From positions 186,001 through 250,000 of the forward strand of contig NZ_FQYY01000005.1 of assembly GCF_900141885.1 (NCBI RefSeq): a stretch of 64,000 nt of DNA, read 5' to 3'. Both the position numbers and the translations under genes were made by a program. This DNA comes from Mesonia phycicola (GTDB lineage: Bacteria; Bacteroidota; Bacteroidia; Flavobacteriales; Flavobacteriaceae). Shown here piece by piece: positions 43,292 to 52,298 of this stretch. Under the pieces are notes generated by a model, which saw only the letters and a program-made list of their open reading frames with translations, was not told the origin of the DNA and did no database searches. How positions within the stretch are numbered: position 1 is the first letter of the stretch; every line of letters starts with the position of its first letter.

Positions 43292-44017
43292 ATGAAACGA
43301 TTTCTCTTTATAGCTGCTGTAACCATATTTGGTAATTTCTCTTTATTTGCTCAGCAAGAAATAGAACCAAAAGTAGATTCTATTGTTGTAGGGGAAACCA
43401 AAATAGATAGTTTGTATAGAGAAGATCAATTTTATTTTGGTCTTACCTTAAATTTATTGCTTAATCAACCTTCTGGTATTAGTCAATCAGACTTTTCTGG
43501 TGGTTTACAATTAGGTTATCTTAGAGACATGCCTATAAATAAACCTAGAACATTAGCTATTGCTGCAGGTGTTGGTTGGTCTGCAAATACTTATAATCAA
43601 AACCTACAAATTACAGATAATAATGGAGTTACCGAGTATTACGAGTTAGATGATGACGATGTAGATTATAGTAAAAATAAATTTTCTACCTACCTTGTTG
43701 AGTTTCCTTTAGAGTTTAGATGGAGAAATAGTACACCAACAGATTACAAATTTTGGAGAATTTATGCCGGGGTAAAAGCTAGCTATTTATATGGTTTTAA
43801 ATCTACTTATGAGGGAGATGGTGGTAATGTTACCGTAAAAGATCTTGACGGTTTAAATAAATGGCGCTATGGGGTGATGTTTACTTTTGGTTATAATACC
43901 TTTAATTTTCATTTTTACTATAGTTTAAACCCTCTGTTTGATGCTAAAACGACAGATAATAATTACGATATAGGTTTAAATCCGTTAAAAATGGGACTTA
44001 CCTTTTATATTTTATAA
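43292..44017 (+). CDS. PorT-like outer-membrane beta-barrel protein
   Basis: A 241-residue protein with a signal peptide ending at SLFAQ, followed by alternating amphipathic strands and a final strand ending FYIL. It resembles the small PorT-type outer-membrane barrels of Bacteroidota. True PorT takes part in type IX secretion, but many barrels carry that name loosely, so no function is claimed. Its last 6 bp overlap the convergent PAP2-like gene. Confidence 0.7.
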   Translation: MKRFLFIAAVTIFGNFSLFAQQEIEPKVDSIVVGETKIDSLYREDQFYFGLTLNLLLNQPSGISQSDFSGGLQLGYLRDMPINKPRTLAIAAGVGWSANTYNQNLQITDNNGVTEYYELDDDDVDYSKNKFSTYLVEFPLEFRWRNSTPTDYKFWRIYAGVKASYLYGFKSTYEGDGGNVTVKDLDGLNKWRYGVMFTFGYNTFNFHFYYSLNPLFDAKTTDNNYDIGLNPLKMGLTFYIL

Positions 44018-44626
44018 TGTAAAATGGTTAGTTACCAATATAATTAATTGCGGAAAAGCTCCTATTAGTAAACCTACTATTAACTCGTGTGTAGAATGTG
44101 CTTTTTCTTGAATTCTAGAAGAGGCTGTCCATCCTATACTAAATACTAAAAAAGCTATTATATAAGTTAAATTTGTACTGTATATGATGCTTAAACAGGT
44201 TATAAATGATGCTAAGCCTGCTATACCTATTAAATGTAAGCTTACTTTGTATTTAAATATAACCAATAGTAAAGCAATGATAGATGTATATAAAATTGCT
44301 GAAAAATAATAGTATAACGTTCTAAACTCTTCCCCTATTAATATAAAATTTAATACTGTAAGTATTACTAAGCAGAAAAAAACCATGGGCAATCTTCTTT
44401 CTTTAACATTGCTTAGCTGTATGGTATTGGCAAGACCAAGGTTTTTTAATAAATAATAGAATACTACAGGGATAAAGATAGTAAGTATAGCAACTGCTAA
44501 TAGTTTAGCACTAATAATAGAAGCAGGTAAAAATCTTGGAGTTATTTGAAAATAGGCAAGAGTCCCTATAAAAGGCATCCATAACGGATGAAAAATATAA
44601 GATGCACTTTTAATAAACCACTTCAT
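44012..44626 (-). CDS. PAP2-related integral membrane protein
   Basis: A 204-residue protein with six or more hydrophobic helices. Near the C-terminus SR, five residues, H, three residues, E (SRIQEKAHSTHEL) resembles the third phosphatase motif of PAP2 enzymes, with Glu in place of Asp. The first two motifs are not evident, so it may be an inactive or distant member. Its start codon directly follows rpoN (0-1 bp), so it is co-transcribed with the sigma factor gene. Confidence 0.6.
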   Translation of the reverse strand: MKWFIKSASYIFHPLWMPFIGTLAYFQITPRFLPASIISAKLLAVAILTIFIPVVFYYLLKNLGLANTIQLSNVKERRLPMVFFCLVILTVLNFILIGEEFRTLYYYFSAILYTSIIALLLVIFKYKVSLHLIGIAGLASFITCLSIIYSTNLTYIIAFLVFSIGWTASSRIQEKAHSTHELIVGLLIGAFPQLIILVTNHFTL

Positions 44627-46084
44627 TTAAATTTCTTTACGTAAACGAGCTACAGGTATATCTAATTGCTCTCTATATTTTGCAATTGTTCTTCTTGCAA
44701 TTGGGTAGCCTTTATCTTTAAGTATTTTAGAAAGTTTATCGTCGGTTAGAGGTTTTCTTTTGTCTTCTTCTCCAACGGTGATTTCTAAAATTTTCTTTAT
44801 TTCACGAGTAGATACATCTTCTCCTTGATCATTTTTCATAGATTCAGAAAAGAATTCTTTAATTAATTTAGTGCCGTATGGCGTATCTACATATTTACTA
44901 TTTGCTACACGAGATACAGTAGAAACATCCATATCTATTTCTTCTGCAATATCTTTTAATATCATTGGTTTTAAATCTCGCTCATCTCCACTCAAAAAAT
45001 ACTTTTCTTGGTGATGCATAATAGCACTCATTGTAACAAAAAGAGTTTCTTGGCGTTGTCTAATAGCCTCTATAAACCATTTTGCAGAATCTAGTTTTTG
45101 TTTTATAAACATTACTGCATCTTTCTGCTCTTTGGTTTTCTTTTTCGTCTCTTTATAACCTTTAAGCATATTATTATACTCTCTAGAAACATGCATTTGT
45201 GGTGCATTTCTTCCATTAAGAGATAATTCTAACTCTCCGTCTTTAATTTTTATAGTAAAATCTGGAGTCACATGTTCTACAGGTCTTAAATTACCAGCAT
45301 AAGAGCCTCCTGGTTTCGGATTTAAATGCTCTATTTGATCAATAGCATCTCTCAACTGATCTTCTGTTATGTCAAATTTTGCAAGTAATTTTTTATAGTG
45401 CTTCTTAGTAAACTGATCAAAAGCTTTTTCTAAAATTTCTATTGCTAGTTCAACATTTGTACTAGCATTTTTTCTTTTTAATTGTATTAGTAAACACTCT
45501 TGTAAATTTCTAGCGCCAACGCCAGCAGGATCTAGTTGATGTACTATTTTAAAAACTTTTTCAACCGTTTCTTCGTCTGTGTATACGTTTTGAGTAAAAG
45601 CTAAATCATCTACAATATCTGGAGTGTCTCTTCTTATATAACCACTCTCGTCTACGCTACCAACCAAAAATTCTGCAATATCATACTCGTTATCTTTGAG
45701 TCTAAAAGTTTGCAATTGTGTTTTTAAATGTTGAGAGAAAGATGTGCCAGATGCATAAGGTACAGTTTTCTCATCATCATCTTTACTGTAATTATTGGCT
45801 TGTAAACGGTAACTTGGCACTTCATCATCACTCAAATATTCATCTACATTAATTTCAGTTTCAATTACATCAGAGTCATTTTCTTGTACGTCATTTTTAA
45901 ATTCATCTTCAAAATCGTATTCTTCCGATTTTTCTTTACCATTATCTAAAGCAGGATTATCTTCTAATTCTTGCTTTACTCGTTGCTCAAAAGCTTGCGT
46001 AGGCAGTTGTATCAACTTCATTAGTTGAATTTGCTGCGGAGATAACTTTTGAGAAAGTTTAAAATTTAACTGTTGCTTTAGCAT
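44627..46084 (-). CDS. rpoN: RNA polymerase sigma-54 factor
   Basis: A 485-residue sigma-N. The N-terminal Gln-rich activator-contact region (QLNFKLSQKLSPQQIQLMKL) comes first, then an acidic region II, a core-binding domain and the C-terminal RpoN box ARRTIAKYRE that reads the -24 element. It directs transcription of genes under enhancer-binding activators. It is upstream of the PAP2-like gene on the minus strand. Confidence 0.96.
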   Translation of the reverse strand: MLKQQLNFKLSQKLSPQQIQLMKLIQLPTQAFEQRVKQELEDNPALDNGKEKSEEYDFEDEFKNDVQENDSDVIETEINVDEYLSDDEVPSYRLQANNYSKDDDEKTVPYASGTSFSQHLKTQLQTFRLKDNEYDIAEFLVGSVDESGYIRRDTPDIVDDLAFTQNVYTDEETVEKVFKIVHQLDPAGVGARNLQECLLIQLKRKNASTNVELAIEILEKAFDQFTKKHYKKLLAKFDITEDQLRDAIDQIEHLNPKPGGSYAGNLRPVEHVTPDFTIKIKDGELELSLNGRNAPQMHVSREYNNMLKGYKETKKKTKEQKDAVMFIKQKLDSAKWFIEAIRQRQETLFVTMSAIMHHQEKYFLSGDERDLKPMILKDIAEEIDMDVSTVSRVANSKYVDTPYGTKLIKEFFSESMKNDQGEDVSTREIKKILEITVGEEDKRKPLTDDKLSKILKDKGYPIARRTIAKYREQLDIPVARLRKEI

Positions 46085-46184
46085 AGATAATTAGATTGCT
46101 TCTTACAAAAATAACAAAATTGGCACGACAGTTGTTACCAAAATTTTGTTAAGCTTCATAAAATATAATTTATGGTGAAAAGCT

Positions 46185-47033
46185 TTAACTTTCTATAAAT
46201 TTCTTGAATTTTTTTGGATAATTAGTAGCGAATTCTAAATTTTCTAGAGTGATAGGGTGAGTAAATTTTAAAGAAAAAGCGGTAAGATAAATTCCTCTAA
46301 ATTTTTCTGTAGAACCATACATTTCATCTCCAATTATAGGATAACCATTTTTACTTAAATGTATTCTTATTTGGTGTGTTCTACCTGTAGTTGGGTAAAG
46401 TTGAACTAGGGAATATTGTTTTTCATTTTTTACTATTTTTTGAAGTAACTTAAATTTAGTTTCTGCTTTTTTATCTTCAATAGCATCTGTAAAAACCCCT
46501 TCATTTACAAGTTCACCAGATATAATTGCTAGGTATGATTTTTCAATTTCTTTCTCTTCAAAAGCTCTGTTTAAAAAGATTTGAGTGCTTTTGGTTTTAG
46601 CAATAATTAAAAGTCCGCTAGTTGGGTTATCTAACCTATGTACCGGAATGGGGTAAGAGAGAGTATCTTCTTGGGTTGAATTTTTTAAGTTGTGCGGAAG
46701 CGCATTTTCAATGGTTTTAAAATAGTTTCCGTTAGTTGGGTAACCAGCAGGTTTATTAATTACCGCTAAATAGTCATCTTCAAAAATAACTTCTAATGGG
46801 AGTGTAAAAATTTTTTTCTTCGGAAGGTTTTCTTGTAGTAATTCTAATATCTGTCCTTCTTCTATCCAATCTCCAGTATTCGCTGGTTTTCCATTAAGTA
46901 GAATACGTTGTTTTTTCACAGCTTTTTTTAATCCGCTACGGGAGGCTAAGGTTTTAAAGATGGTAGCTGCATATTCTTGTAGCCTTATTGGTTCTTTAAT
47001 GCTGGGAACTATATGTTTTTCTATAATTTTCAT
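46185..47033 (-). CDS. RluA-family pseudouridine synthase
   Basis: A 282-residue RNA-modifying enzyme with an N-terminal S4-like RNA-binding domain (about residues 20-70) and a catalytic domain with D135 in HRLDNPTSG. It makes pseudouridine in rRNA or tRNA; the site is not predictable. The ATG at 47033 is chosen because the longer frame to 47057 runs into the asnS terminator hairpin. Confidence 0.88.
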   Translation of the reverse strand: MKIIEKHIVPSIKEPIRLQEYAATIFKTLASRSGLKKAVKKQRILLNGKPANTGDWIEEGQILELLQENLPKKKIFTLPLEVIFEDDYLAVINKPAGYPTNGNYFKTIENALPHNLKNSTQEDTLSYPIPVHRLDNPTSGLLIIAKTKSTQIFLNRAFEEKEIEKSYLAIISGELVNEGVFTDAIEDKKAETKFKLLQKIVKNEKQYSLVQLYPTTGRTHQIRIHLSKNGYPIIGDEMYGSTEKFRGIYLTAFSLKFTHPITLENLEFATNYPKKFKKFIES

Positions 47034-47047
47034 GGAAATAAAAATAA

Positions 47048-47082
47048 AAAACCTCACAGTCTTTGAAAACTTGTGAGGTTTT
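47048..47082 (-). terminator. Terminator of asnS
   Basis: The stem AAACCTCACA/TGTGAGGTTT just after the asnS stop on the minus strand, with a T-rich 3' side in that direction. Confidence 0.85.
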
Positions 47083-47112
47083 GTAATTTATAAATATAAC
47101 TTTATTGAAAAA

Positions 47113-48555
47113 TTAAAATTCAGCATTTTTTGGTGTTCTAGGGTAAGGGATTACGTCACGTATATTTGTCATTCCTGTAGCAAATAATACTAAACGCTCA
47201 AAACCTAAACCAAAGCCACTGTGTACACAAGTTCCAAATCTTCTAGTGTCTAAATACCACCACAATTCTTTTTCGTCTACACCAAGTTCTTTCATTTTAT
47301 CTTGTAAAACATCTAAACGTTCTTCTCTTTGTGAACCTCCAACAATCTCTCCAATTCCAGGGAAAAGAATATCCATTGCTCTAACGGTTTTACCATCTTC
47401 ATTTAAACGCATATAAAACGCTTTAATATCTGCTGGATAATCAAATAAAATTACTGGGCAGTTAAAGTGTTTTTCAACTAAATAACGTTCGTGTTCACTT
47501 TGTAAATCTGCACCCCACTCTTCAATTATGTAATTAAATTTTTTCTTTTTATTAGGCTTAGAGTTCTTTAAAATATCTATAGCTTCTGTATAGCTAACAC
47601 GTTTAAAATTGTTGTCTACAATAAAACGAAGTTTATCACGTAAAGCCATTGGCGCACGCTCTGCTTGTGGTTTTGATTTATCTTCTTGAATTACTCTGTT
47701 TTCTAAGAAGGCTAAATCATCATCACAGTTTTGTAACACGTGGTTTAAAACATATTTAATAAAATCTTCTGCCAAATCCATATTACCTTCTAAATCACAA
47801 AAAGCAACTTCTGGCTCAATCATCCAAAATTCTGCAAGGTGACGAGAAGTGTTAGAGTTTTCCGCTCTAAAGGTAGGTCCGAAAGTATAAATTTGTCCAA
47901 GTCCTAAAGCGTAAGTTTCTCCTTCTAACTGTCCGCTTACAGTTAAGTTAGACTCTTTTCCGAAGAAATCTTCTTTATAATTAATAGAACCATCTTCATT
48001 TTTAGGCGGATTGTTTAAATCAAAATTAGTGACTTTAAACATTTCTCCTGCTCCTTCTGCATCACTACCCGTAATAATTGGTGTGTTTACGTAGTTAAAA
48101 CCATTTTGGTTAAAGTATTGGTGCACAGCAAAAGAAAGTTGAGAGCGTAAACGCATAACTGCGCTAAAAGTATTTGTTCTCACACGCAAGTGTGCTTGCT
48201 CACGTAATTTTTCTAGTGTGTGGCGTTTTGGAGAAAGAATAGTCTTTTTTACCTCTTCTGGGTCTGCTTTACCCAGAATTTCTATGGTGTTAACTTCAAT
48301 TTCTACACGTTGCCCTTTTCCTTCGCTTTCTTTTAAAATTCCTGTAATGGCAACTGCAGCGCCAATGTTTATTTCTTTTAAAACCTCTTCTGGTGTATTT
48401 TCAAAATCTAAAACACATTGTAAATTATTAATGGTAGAACCATCATTTAAAGCTATAAAACGATTACTTCTAAAGGCGCGAACCCAACCTTTTGCAGTAA
48501 ACTCTTGTGAAAATTGGTCGCTTTTTAATAATTCAGCAATTTTTGTGTGTTTCAT
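47113..48555 (-). CDS. asnS: Asparaginyl-tRNA synthetase
   Basis: A 480-residue class IIb synthetase that charges tRNA-Asn. It has an N-terminal OB-fold anticodon-binding domain (about residues 15-110) and a catalytic domain with the class II motifs, including FRAENSNTSRHLAEFWMIEPE and the C-terminal GFGLGFERLV. The start MKHTKIAELL at 48555 is used because the promoter -7 box at 48577-48584 excludes the upstream ATG at 48579. Confidence 0.96.
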   Translation of the reverse strand: MKHTKIAELLKSDQFSQEFTAKGWVRAFRSNRFIALNDGSTINNLQCVLDFENTPEEVLKEINIGAAVAITGILKESEGKGQRVEIEVNTIEILGKADPEEVKKTILSPKRHTLEKLREQAHLRVRTNTFSAVMRLRSQLSFAVHQYFNQNGFNYVNTPIITGSDAEGAGEMFKVTNFDLNNPPKNEDGSINYKEDFFGKESNLTVSGQLEGETYALGLGQIYTFGPTFRAENSNTSRHLAEFWMIEPEVAFCDLEGNMDLAEDFIKYVLNHVLQNCDDDLAFLENRVIQEDKSKPQAERAPMALRDKLRFIVDNNFKRVSYTEAIDILKNSKPNKKKKFNYIIEEWGADLQSEHERYLVEKHFNCPVILFDYPADIKAFYMRLNEDGKTVRAMDILFPGIGEIVGGSQREERLDVLQDKMKELGVDEKELWWYLDTRRFGTCVHSGFGLGFERLVLFATGMTNIRDVIPYPRTPKNAEF

Positions 48556-48576
48556 CTTTGTTTTTCGTTTAAAAGG

Positions 48577-48607
48577 CAAAGATACTTTTTCTGCAAATGC
48601 TTGGCAA
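48577..48607 (-). promoter_or_regulatory. asnS promoter
   Basis: Minus-strand TTG (48605-48607), 20 nt spacer, then TATCTTTG (48577-48584), 21 nt before the ATG at 48555. Confidence 0.7.
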
Positions 48608-48690
48608 GAGCTTGTTTTAATTTATATAAATTTCATTTTGGTTCTGCTTGTTATTTTTATTATTTTATATGATATTTAAAACCAAAAACA

Positions 48691-49239
48691 ATGTTTAAAA
48701 AACAATTTACAGTAGTAATAGCATTAATGTTTACCATATTTAACTTGAGTAATATTTTAGCACAAAATAAACTAACAGCTTCTGCGTATGCAGAAAAAGT
48801 TTCTGGAGAGTTAAATGTTGATAAAGGTAAAATTTATTATTTAGCTGAAGGTACAGGTAGCGTAGGTGATAAATACTTAAAAAATGGTTTTAGCTTATTA
48901 ACATTTGTTAATGGTGATAAATCTGCAAACTTTACAATTATTCAAAATACTTGTGGAATCTCAGATATTACAAAAAAGGTAGTTTTAGAAAATTTGAGCT
49001 CACCTAATCAATTTGAGAATTTAATTTATAAAAATTTAATAACTAAAGATATTTTTGAAGATGATGGTCAAGAAATTATTGCTGTATTGTTTTATAAAAA
49101 AGACTTTGCTCCAATGTTAGGAGATTATGTAAAAAAGCTAAAACAATTAGAAAAAAAGGAGGGTATATCTTTTATTATTCTAACCTTAGAAGGGAAGAAT
49201 GATATTAAAGGCGTTGATGATATTGTCGAAAGTTTTTAA
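48691..49239 (+). CDS. Exported protein of unknown function, paralogue 1
   Basis: A 182-residue protein with a signal peptide ending near ILAQ. It shares a plan with the next gene: a GKIYYLAE segment, a strand run FSLLTFV, a cysteine, the motif FENLIYKNLITKDIF, then AVLFYKKDF. I recognise no family. It is co-directional with its paralogue 9 bp downstream, and both converge on the MMPL exporter gene. Together they occupy a site resembling the cassette at 14.2-15.0 kb. Confidence 0.65.
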   Translation: MFKKQFTVVIALMFTIFNLSNILAQNKLTASAYAEKVSGELNVDKGKIYYLAEGTGSVGDKYLKNGFSLLTFVNGDKSANFTIIQNTCGISDITKKVVLENLSSPNQFENLIYKNLITKDIFEDDGQEIIAVLFYKKDFAPMLGDYVKKLKQLEKKEGISFIILTLEGKNDIKGVDDIVESF

Positions 49240-49248
49240 AAAAAAAGC

Positions 49249-49794
49249 ATGAAAAAAATCTACATTTTATTTGTATTGTTTAGTTTTTCTTTGGTGTGTA
49301 ATGCTCAAGCTCCAAAAATTCACGAAAACAGTGTGGAAGAAAAAGCTATTATCGAAGAGTTAAAACTAACCGAAGATAAATTTTATTTTATTGCTGAAGA
49401 ATCCAAACGGCCAGATAATTATAAAGGGGATGAGGATGAGACTTTAAATTCTATTCTATTTTTTGTTAAAAAGTACAACTCGGTTGGATGCAAAGAATTA
49501 GAAGATAATAATGATAGCTCACTAAGTTGCGATTTAGATCAAATTACAAAAGATAAAATCAGTAAATCTTTTAGAGGGTATAATTTATTTGAAGGAATGA
49601 TCTTTAAAAATATTGAAACTAAAGCTGAATTTTCATTTTTAGAAGATCAAGTTACGGCAGTCTTAATTTATTCCAATCAATTTAAAGATTTTATTGATTA
49701 TGAAAAACAAATTCAAGGTCTTGAAACACTTCAAGCTTCAGGAGTGATAGATAATTTTTTCGTGATTATCCAAAATTATTATTTGAAAGAGTAA
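49249..49794 (+). CDS. Exported protein of unknown function, paralogue 2
   Basis: A 181-residue protein with a signal peptide ending at VCNAQ. Segments match paralogue 1: DKFYFIAE, ILFFVKKY, FEGMIFKNIETKAEF and VTAVLIYSNQF. Two cysteines about 13 residues apart lie around an acidic loop in the middle, while paralogue 1 has one. The pair arose by tandem duplication and has diverged strongly. Function unknown. Confidence 0.65.
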   Translation: MKKIYILFVLFSFSLVCNAQAPKIHENSVEEKAIIEELKLTEDKFYFIAEESKRPDNYKGDEDETLNSILFFVKKYNSVGCKELEDNNDSSLSCDLDQITKDKISKSFRGYNLFEGMIFKNIETKAEFSFLEDQVTAVLIYSNQFKDFIDYEKQIQGLETLQASGVIDNFFVIIQNYYLKE

Positions 49795-49808
49795 TAGTCT
49801 AAATATAA

Positions 49809-49836
49809 AACCGACAACAATTCTAGTTGTCGGTTT
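49809..49836. terminator. Bidirectional terminator beside the MMPL gene
   Basis: The stem ACCGACAAC/GTTGTCGGT with a 7-nt loop, between the convergent exported-protein and MMPL genes. A diverged copy is at 14838-14866. Confidence 0.88.
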
Positions 49837-52237
49837 CTTTATTTTCTTCTTCTAAATCTTCACCGTCTGCTAAAATTTGTAAATGCGGTTCTTTTAGCGT
49901 TTTCTTGTTTGCAATATTTCTTTCTAATGATAGTAGTAGCGATGGTAATAAAAGTAAGTTAGAAAGCATTGCAAATAGTAAAGTGGCAGAAACTAAACCA
50001 CCTAAAGCTTTGGTTCCTCCAAAACTACTAATCATGAATACTGAGAAACCGAAAAACAAAACAATAGAAGTATAGAACATACTTACCGTAGTTTCTCTCA
50101 AAGCTGGATATACAGATTTTTTAATCTTCCAGTTATTTGTTTTAAGTACTTGTCTATATTTTGCTAGAAAATGAATGGTATCATCTACAGAAATACCAAA
50201 GGCAATACTAAATACTAAAATAGTAGAAGGTTTAATAGGTATGCCTAAAAAGCCCATCATACCAGCAGTAATTAGTAGTGGTAGTAAGTTTGGTACAAGA
50301 GAGATTAAAATCATTCTAAAAGAACGGAACATCCAGGCCATAAAAATAGCAATTAGTACTATGGCAAGTGTAAGAGACATTACTAAGTTTTGTACCAAGT
50401 AATTGGTTCCTTTCTGAAAAACTAAAGCTTTACCTGTCATGGTTACTTCATAACGGTCTTCTGGGAAAATTTCGTGAATTTTTGGCCATAAATTAGCTTC
50501 AATTCTTTCCATTTCTTCGGTTCCTACATCTTTCATAAAAACCGTCATGCGTGCATATTGCCCTGTAGAATCTACATAAGCATTTAGCTGATCGCTTGTG
50601 CCGTCTGATAAATTTTTAAGATATGGAAATATAAAGTTTTGCTCTTGTGAGGTTGGTAATTGGTAATATTTCGGATTACCGTTATAATATGCCTGCTTAG
50701 AGTATTTTACTAAATCTACTACAGAAACTGGTTGAGAAAGTTCTGGAGCATCTAGTAATAAATCTTCTAATCGTTGCATTTTCTTCAACGTAGAAAGTTT
50801 AAGCACTCCTTTTTTTCTATTGGTGTTTATTAAAATTTCTAGCGGCATGATACCATCAAACTCGTCTTCAAAAAATTCAATATCTTTAAAAAACTCTGCG
50901 TCTTGTGGCATATCTTCTAACAGACTACCAGAAACTTTAATTTGATAGATACCAATAATACTGGTAGCTAATAAAATTACAGAGCAAATGTAAATAGTAA
51001 TTCTACGGTGTTTTACGGTACGTTGTATCCAATCTACAAAGCCTTCAATCCAAGTTTTACCTAAATGGCGTAAATGCTTTTCTTTAGGTCTAGGCATGTA
51101 GCTGTAGATAATTGGAATAATAAGTAAACTTAGTACAAATATTGCTAAAATATTTACAGAGGCAACCACACCAAATTCTTTTAGTAAGGTACTTTCTGTA
51201 ATAATAAAAGTAGCAAAACCAGAGGCTGTAGTAACGTTAGTCATTAAAGTAGCATTACCAACTTTAGTAATAACTCGTTGTAAAGATTTGGCTTGATTAC
51301 CGTGATTTTTTATTTCTTGCTGGTATTTATTAATAAGAAATATACAGTTAGGGATACCAATTACAATAATTAACGGAGGTATAATTGCTGTTAATACAGT
51401 GATCTCATAATTCATTAATCCTAAAAAACCAAAAGACCACATTACCCCAATAATTACGGTGAACATAGATATTAGTGTGGCTCTAAATGATCTAAAAAAG
51501 AAGAAGAATATTAAAGAGGTTACTAGTAGAGCTCCCCCTACAAAAAGACCAATTTCATCTACAATATTTTGAGAATTTAATGTTCTGATATATGGCATAC
51601 CAGATACGTGCAACTCTAAATTGTTATCTTTTTCAAACTGTTTAAGTAACGGATCTATTTCTTCTAAAATAAAAATCTTTCGTTGCTTAGAGTTTACAAT
51701 GTCTTTTTTAATATAAACAGCCGTTTGTACTGTGTTAGATTTTTTACTGTACACTAAACCTTCATAAAAAGGCAAGCTGTCAAATAATTCTTTTTTATAG
51801 TTGCTTACTTGTTGCTGGTTTAGTTTTTCTTCTTTTACAAGATCTACTAACTCAAATCTTGGGGGGTTATCAAATTTTTGAAGTTTTTTAAGTTTACCAA
51901 CTCCAATAGTAAATTCTACTTCTGGAAAAGAATCTAACTTTTCTGCTAATTGATTCCAAGCATTAAATTTTTCTGGAGTAAATAGAGTAGGGTCGTTGGT
52001 AGCTACTAGAAGTACATTTCCTTCTTCTCCAAACCTATCTAAAAATTTTTGATACTCTTGGTTCACCTCGTGGTGATCCGGTAGTAAATTGGCTTCTGTA
52101 AAAGAGAAGCGCATATTTTTCCATTGTGTACCAAGAAATACGGTGATACAAGCTATAAGAACCAGAATAACTGTTCGGTTTCTTAGTATAATACCTGCAA
52201 TAGTATTCCAGAATCCGAAACTGAAAATTTTAGACAT
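49823..52237 (-). CDS. MMPL/RND-superfamily exporter
   Basis: An 804-residue inner-membrane protein with the RND plan: one helix, a periplasmic domain and a six-helix block, repeated twice. It has the SSD-like segments IIVIGIPNCIFLINKYQQE and FGISVDDTIHFLAKYRQ. MMPL-like exporters of this size move lipids, hopanoids or pigments; the substrate is unknown. No adaptor or outer-membrane channel gene is adjacent. The last 38 codons have a diverged copy at 14853-14969. Confidence 0.85.
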   Translation of the reverse strand: MSKIFSFGFWNTIAGIILRNRTVILVLIACITVFLGTQWKNMRFSFTEANLLPDHHEVNQEYQKFLDRFGEEGNVLLVATNDPTLFTPEKFNAWNQLAEKLDSFPEVEFTIGVGKLKKLQKFDNPPRFELVDLVKEEKLNQQQVSNYKKELFDSLPFYEGLVYSKKSNTVQTAVYIKKDIVNSKQRKIFILEEIDPLLKQFEKDNNLELHVSGMPYIRTLNSQNIVDEIGLFVGGALLVTSLIFFFFFRSFRATLISMFTVIIGVMWSFGFLGLMNYEITVLTAIIPPLIIVIGIPNCIFLINKYQQEIKNHGNQAKSLQRVITKVGNATLMTNVTTASGFATFIITESTLLKEFGVVASVNILAIFVLSLLIIPIIYSYMPRPKEKHLRHLGKTWIEGFVDWIQRTVKHRRITIYICSVILLATSIIGIYQIKVSGSLLEDMPQDAEFFKDIEFFEDEFDGIMPLEILINTNRKKGVLKLSTLKKMQRLEDLLLDAPELSQPVSVVDLVKYSKQAYYNGNPKYYQLPTSQEQNFIFPYLKNLSDGTSDQLNAYVDSTGQYARMTVFMKDVGTEEMERIEANLWPKIHEIFPEDRYEVTMTGKALVFQKGTNYLVQNLVMSLTLAIVLIAIFMAWMFRSFRMILISLVPNLLPLLITAGMMGFLGIPIKPSTILVFSIAFGISVDDTIHFLAKYRQVLKTNNWKIKKSVYPALRETTVSMFYTSIVLFFGFSVFMISSFGGTKALGGLVSATLLFAMLSNLLLLPSLLLSLERNIANKKTLKEPHLQILADGEDLEEENKETDN

Positions 52238-52255
52238 ATCAAAAAATTACGGGGG

Positions 52256-52263
52256 CAAAGGTA
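52256..52263 (-). promoter_or_regulatory. -7 box of the MMPL gene
   Basis: Minus-strand TACCTTTG matches TAnnTTTG, 18 nt before the ATG at 52237. Confidence 0.5.
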
Positions 52264-52298
52264 TAAAATGCTTATTAATAAACTATTGAAAAAGTAAA

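Noticed and set aside
43292-44017. The barrel protein as the true type IX secretion component PorT.
   Set aside because: Only generic small-barrel traits are visible, and no other secretion genes are adjacent.
46120-46136. A sigma-54 promoter-like sequence TTGGCACGACAGTTGTT on the plus strand just upstream of rpoN.
   Set aside because: The -24 part is perfect but the -12 part has GT for GC, and it points into the 3' end of the pseudouridine synthase gene on the opposite strand, with no gene to drive.
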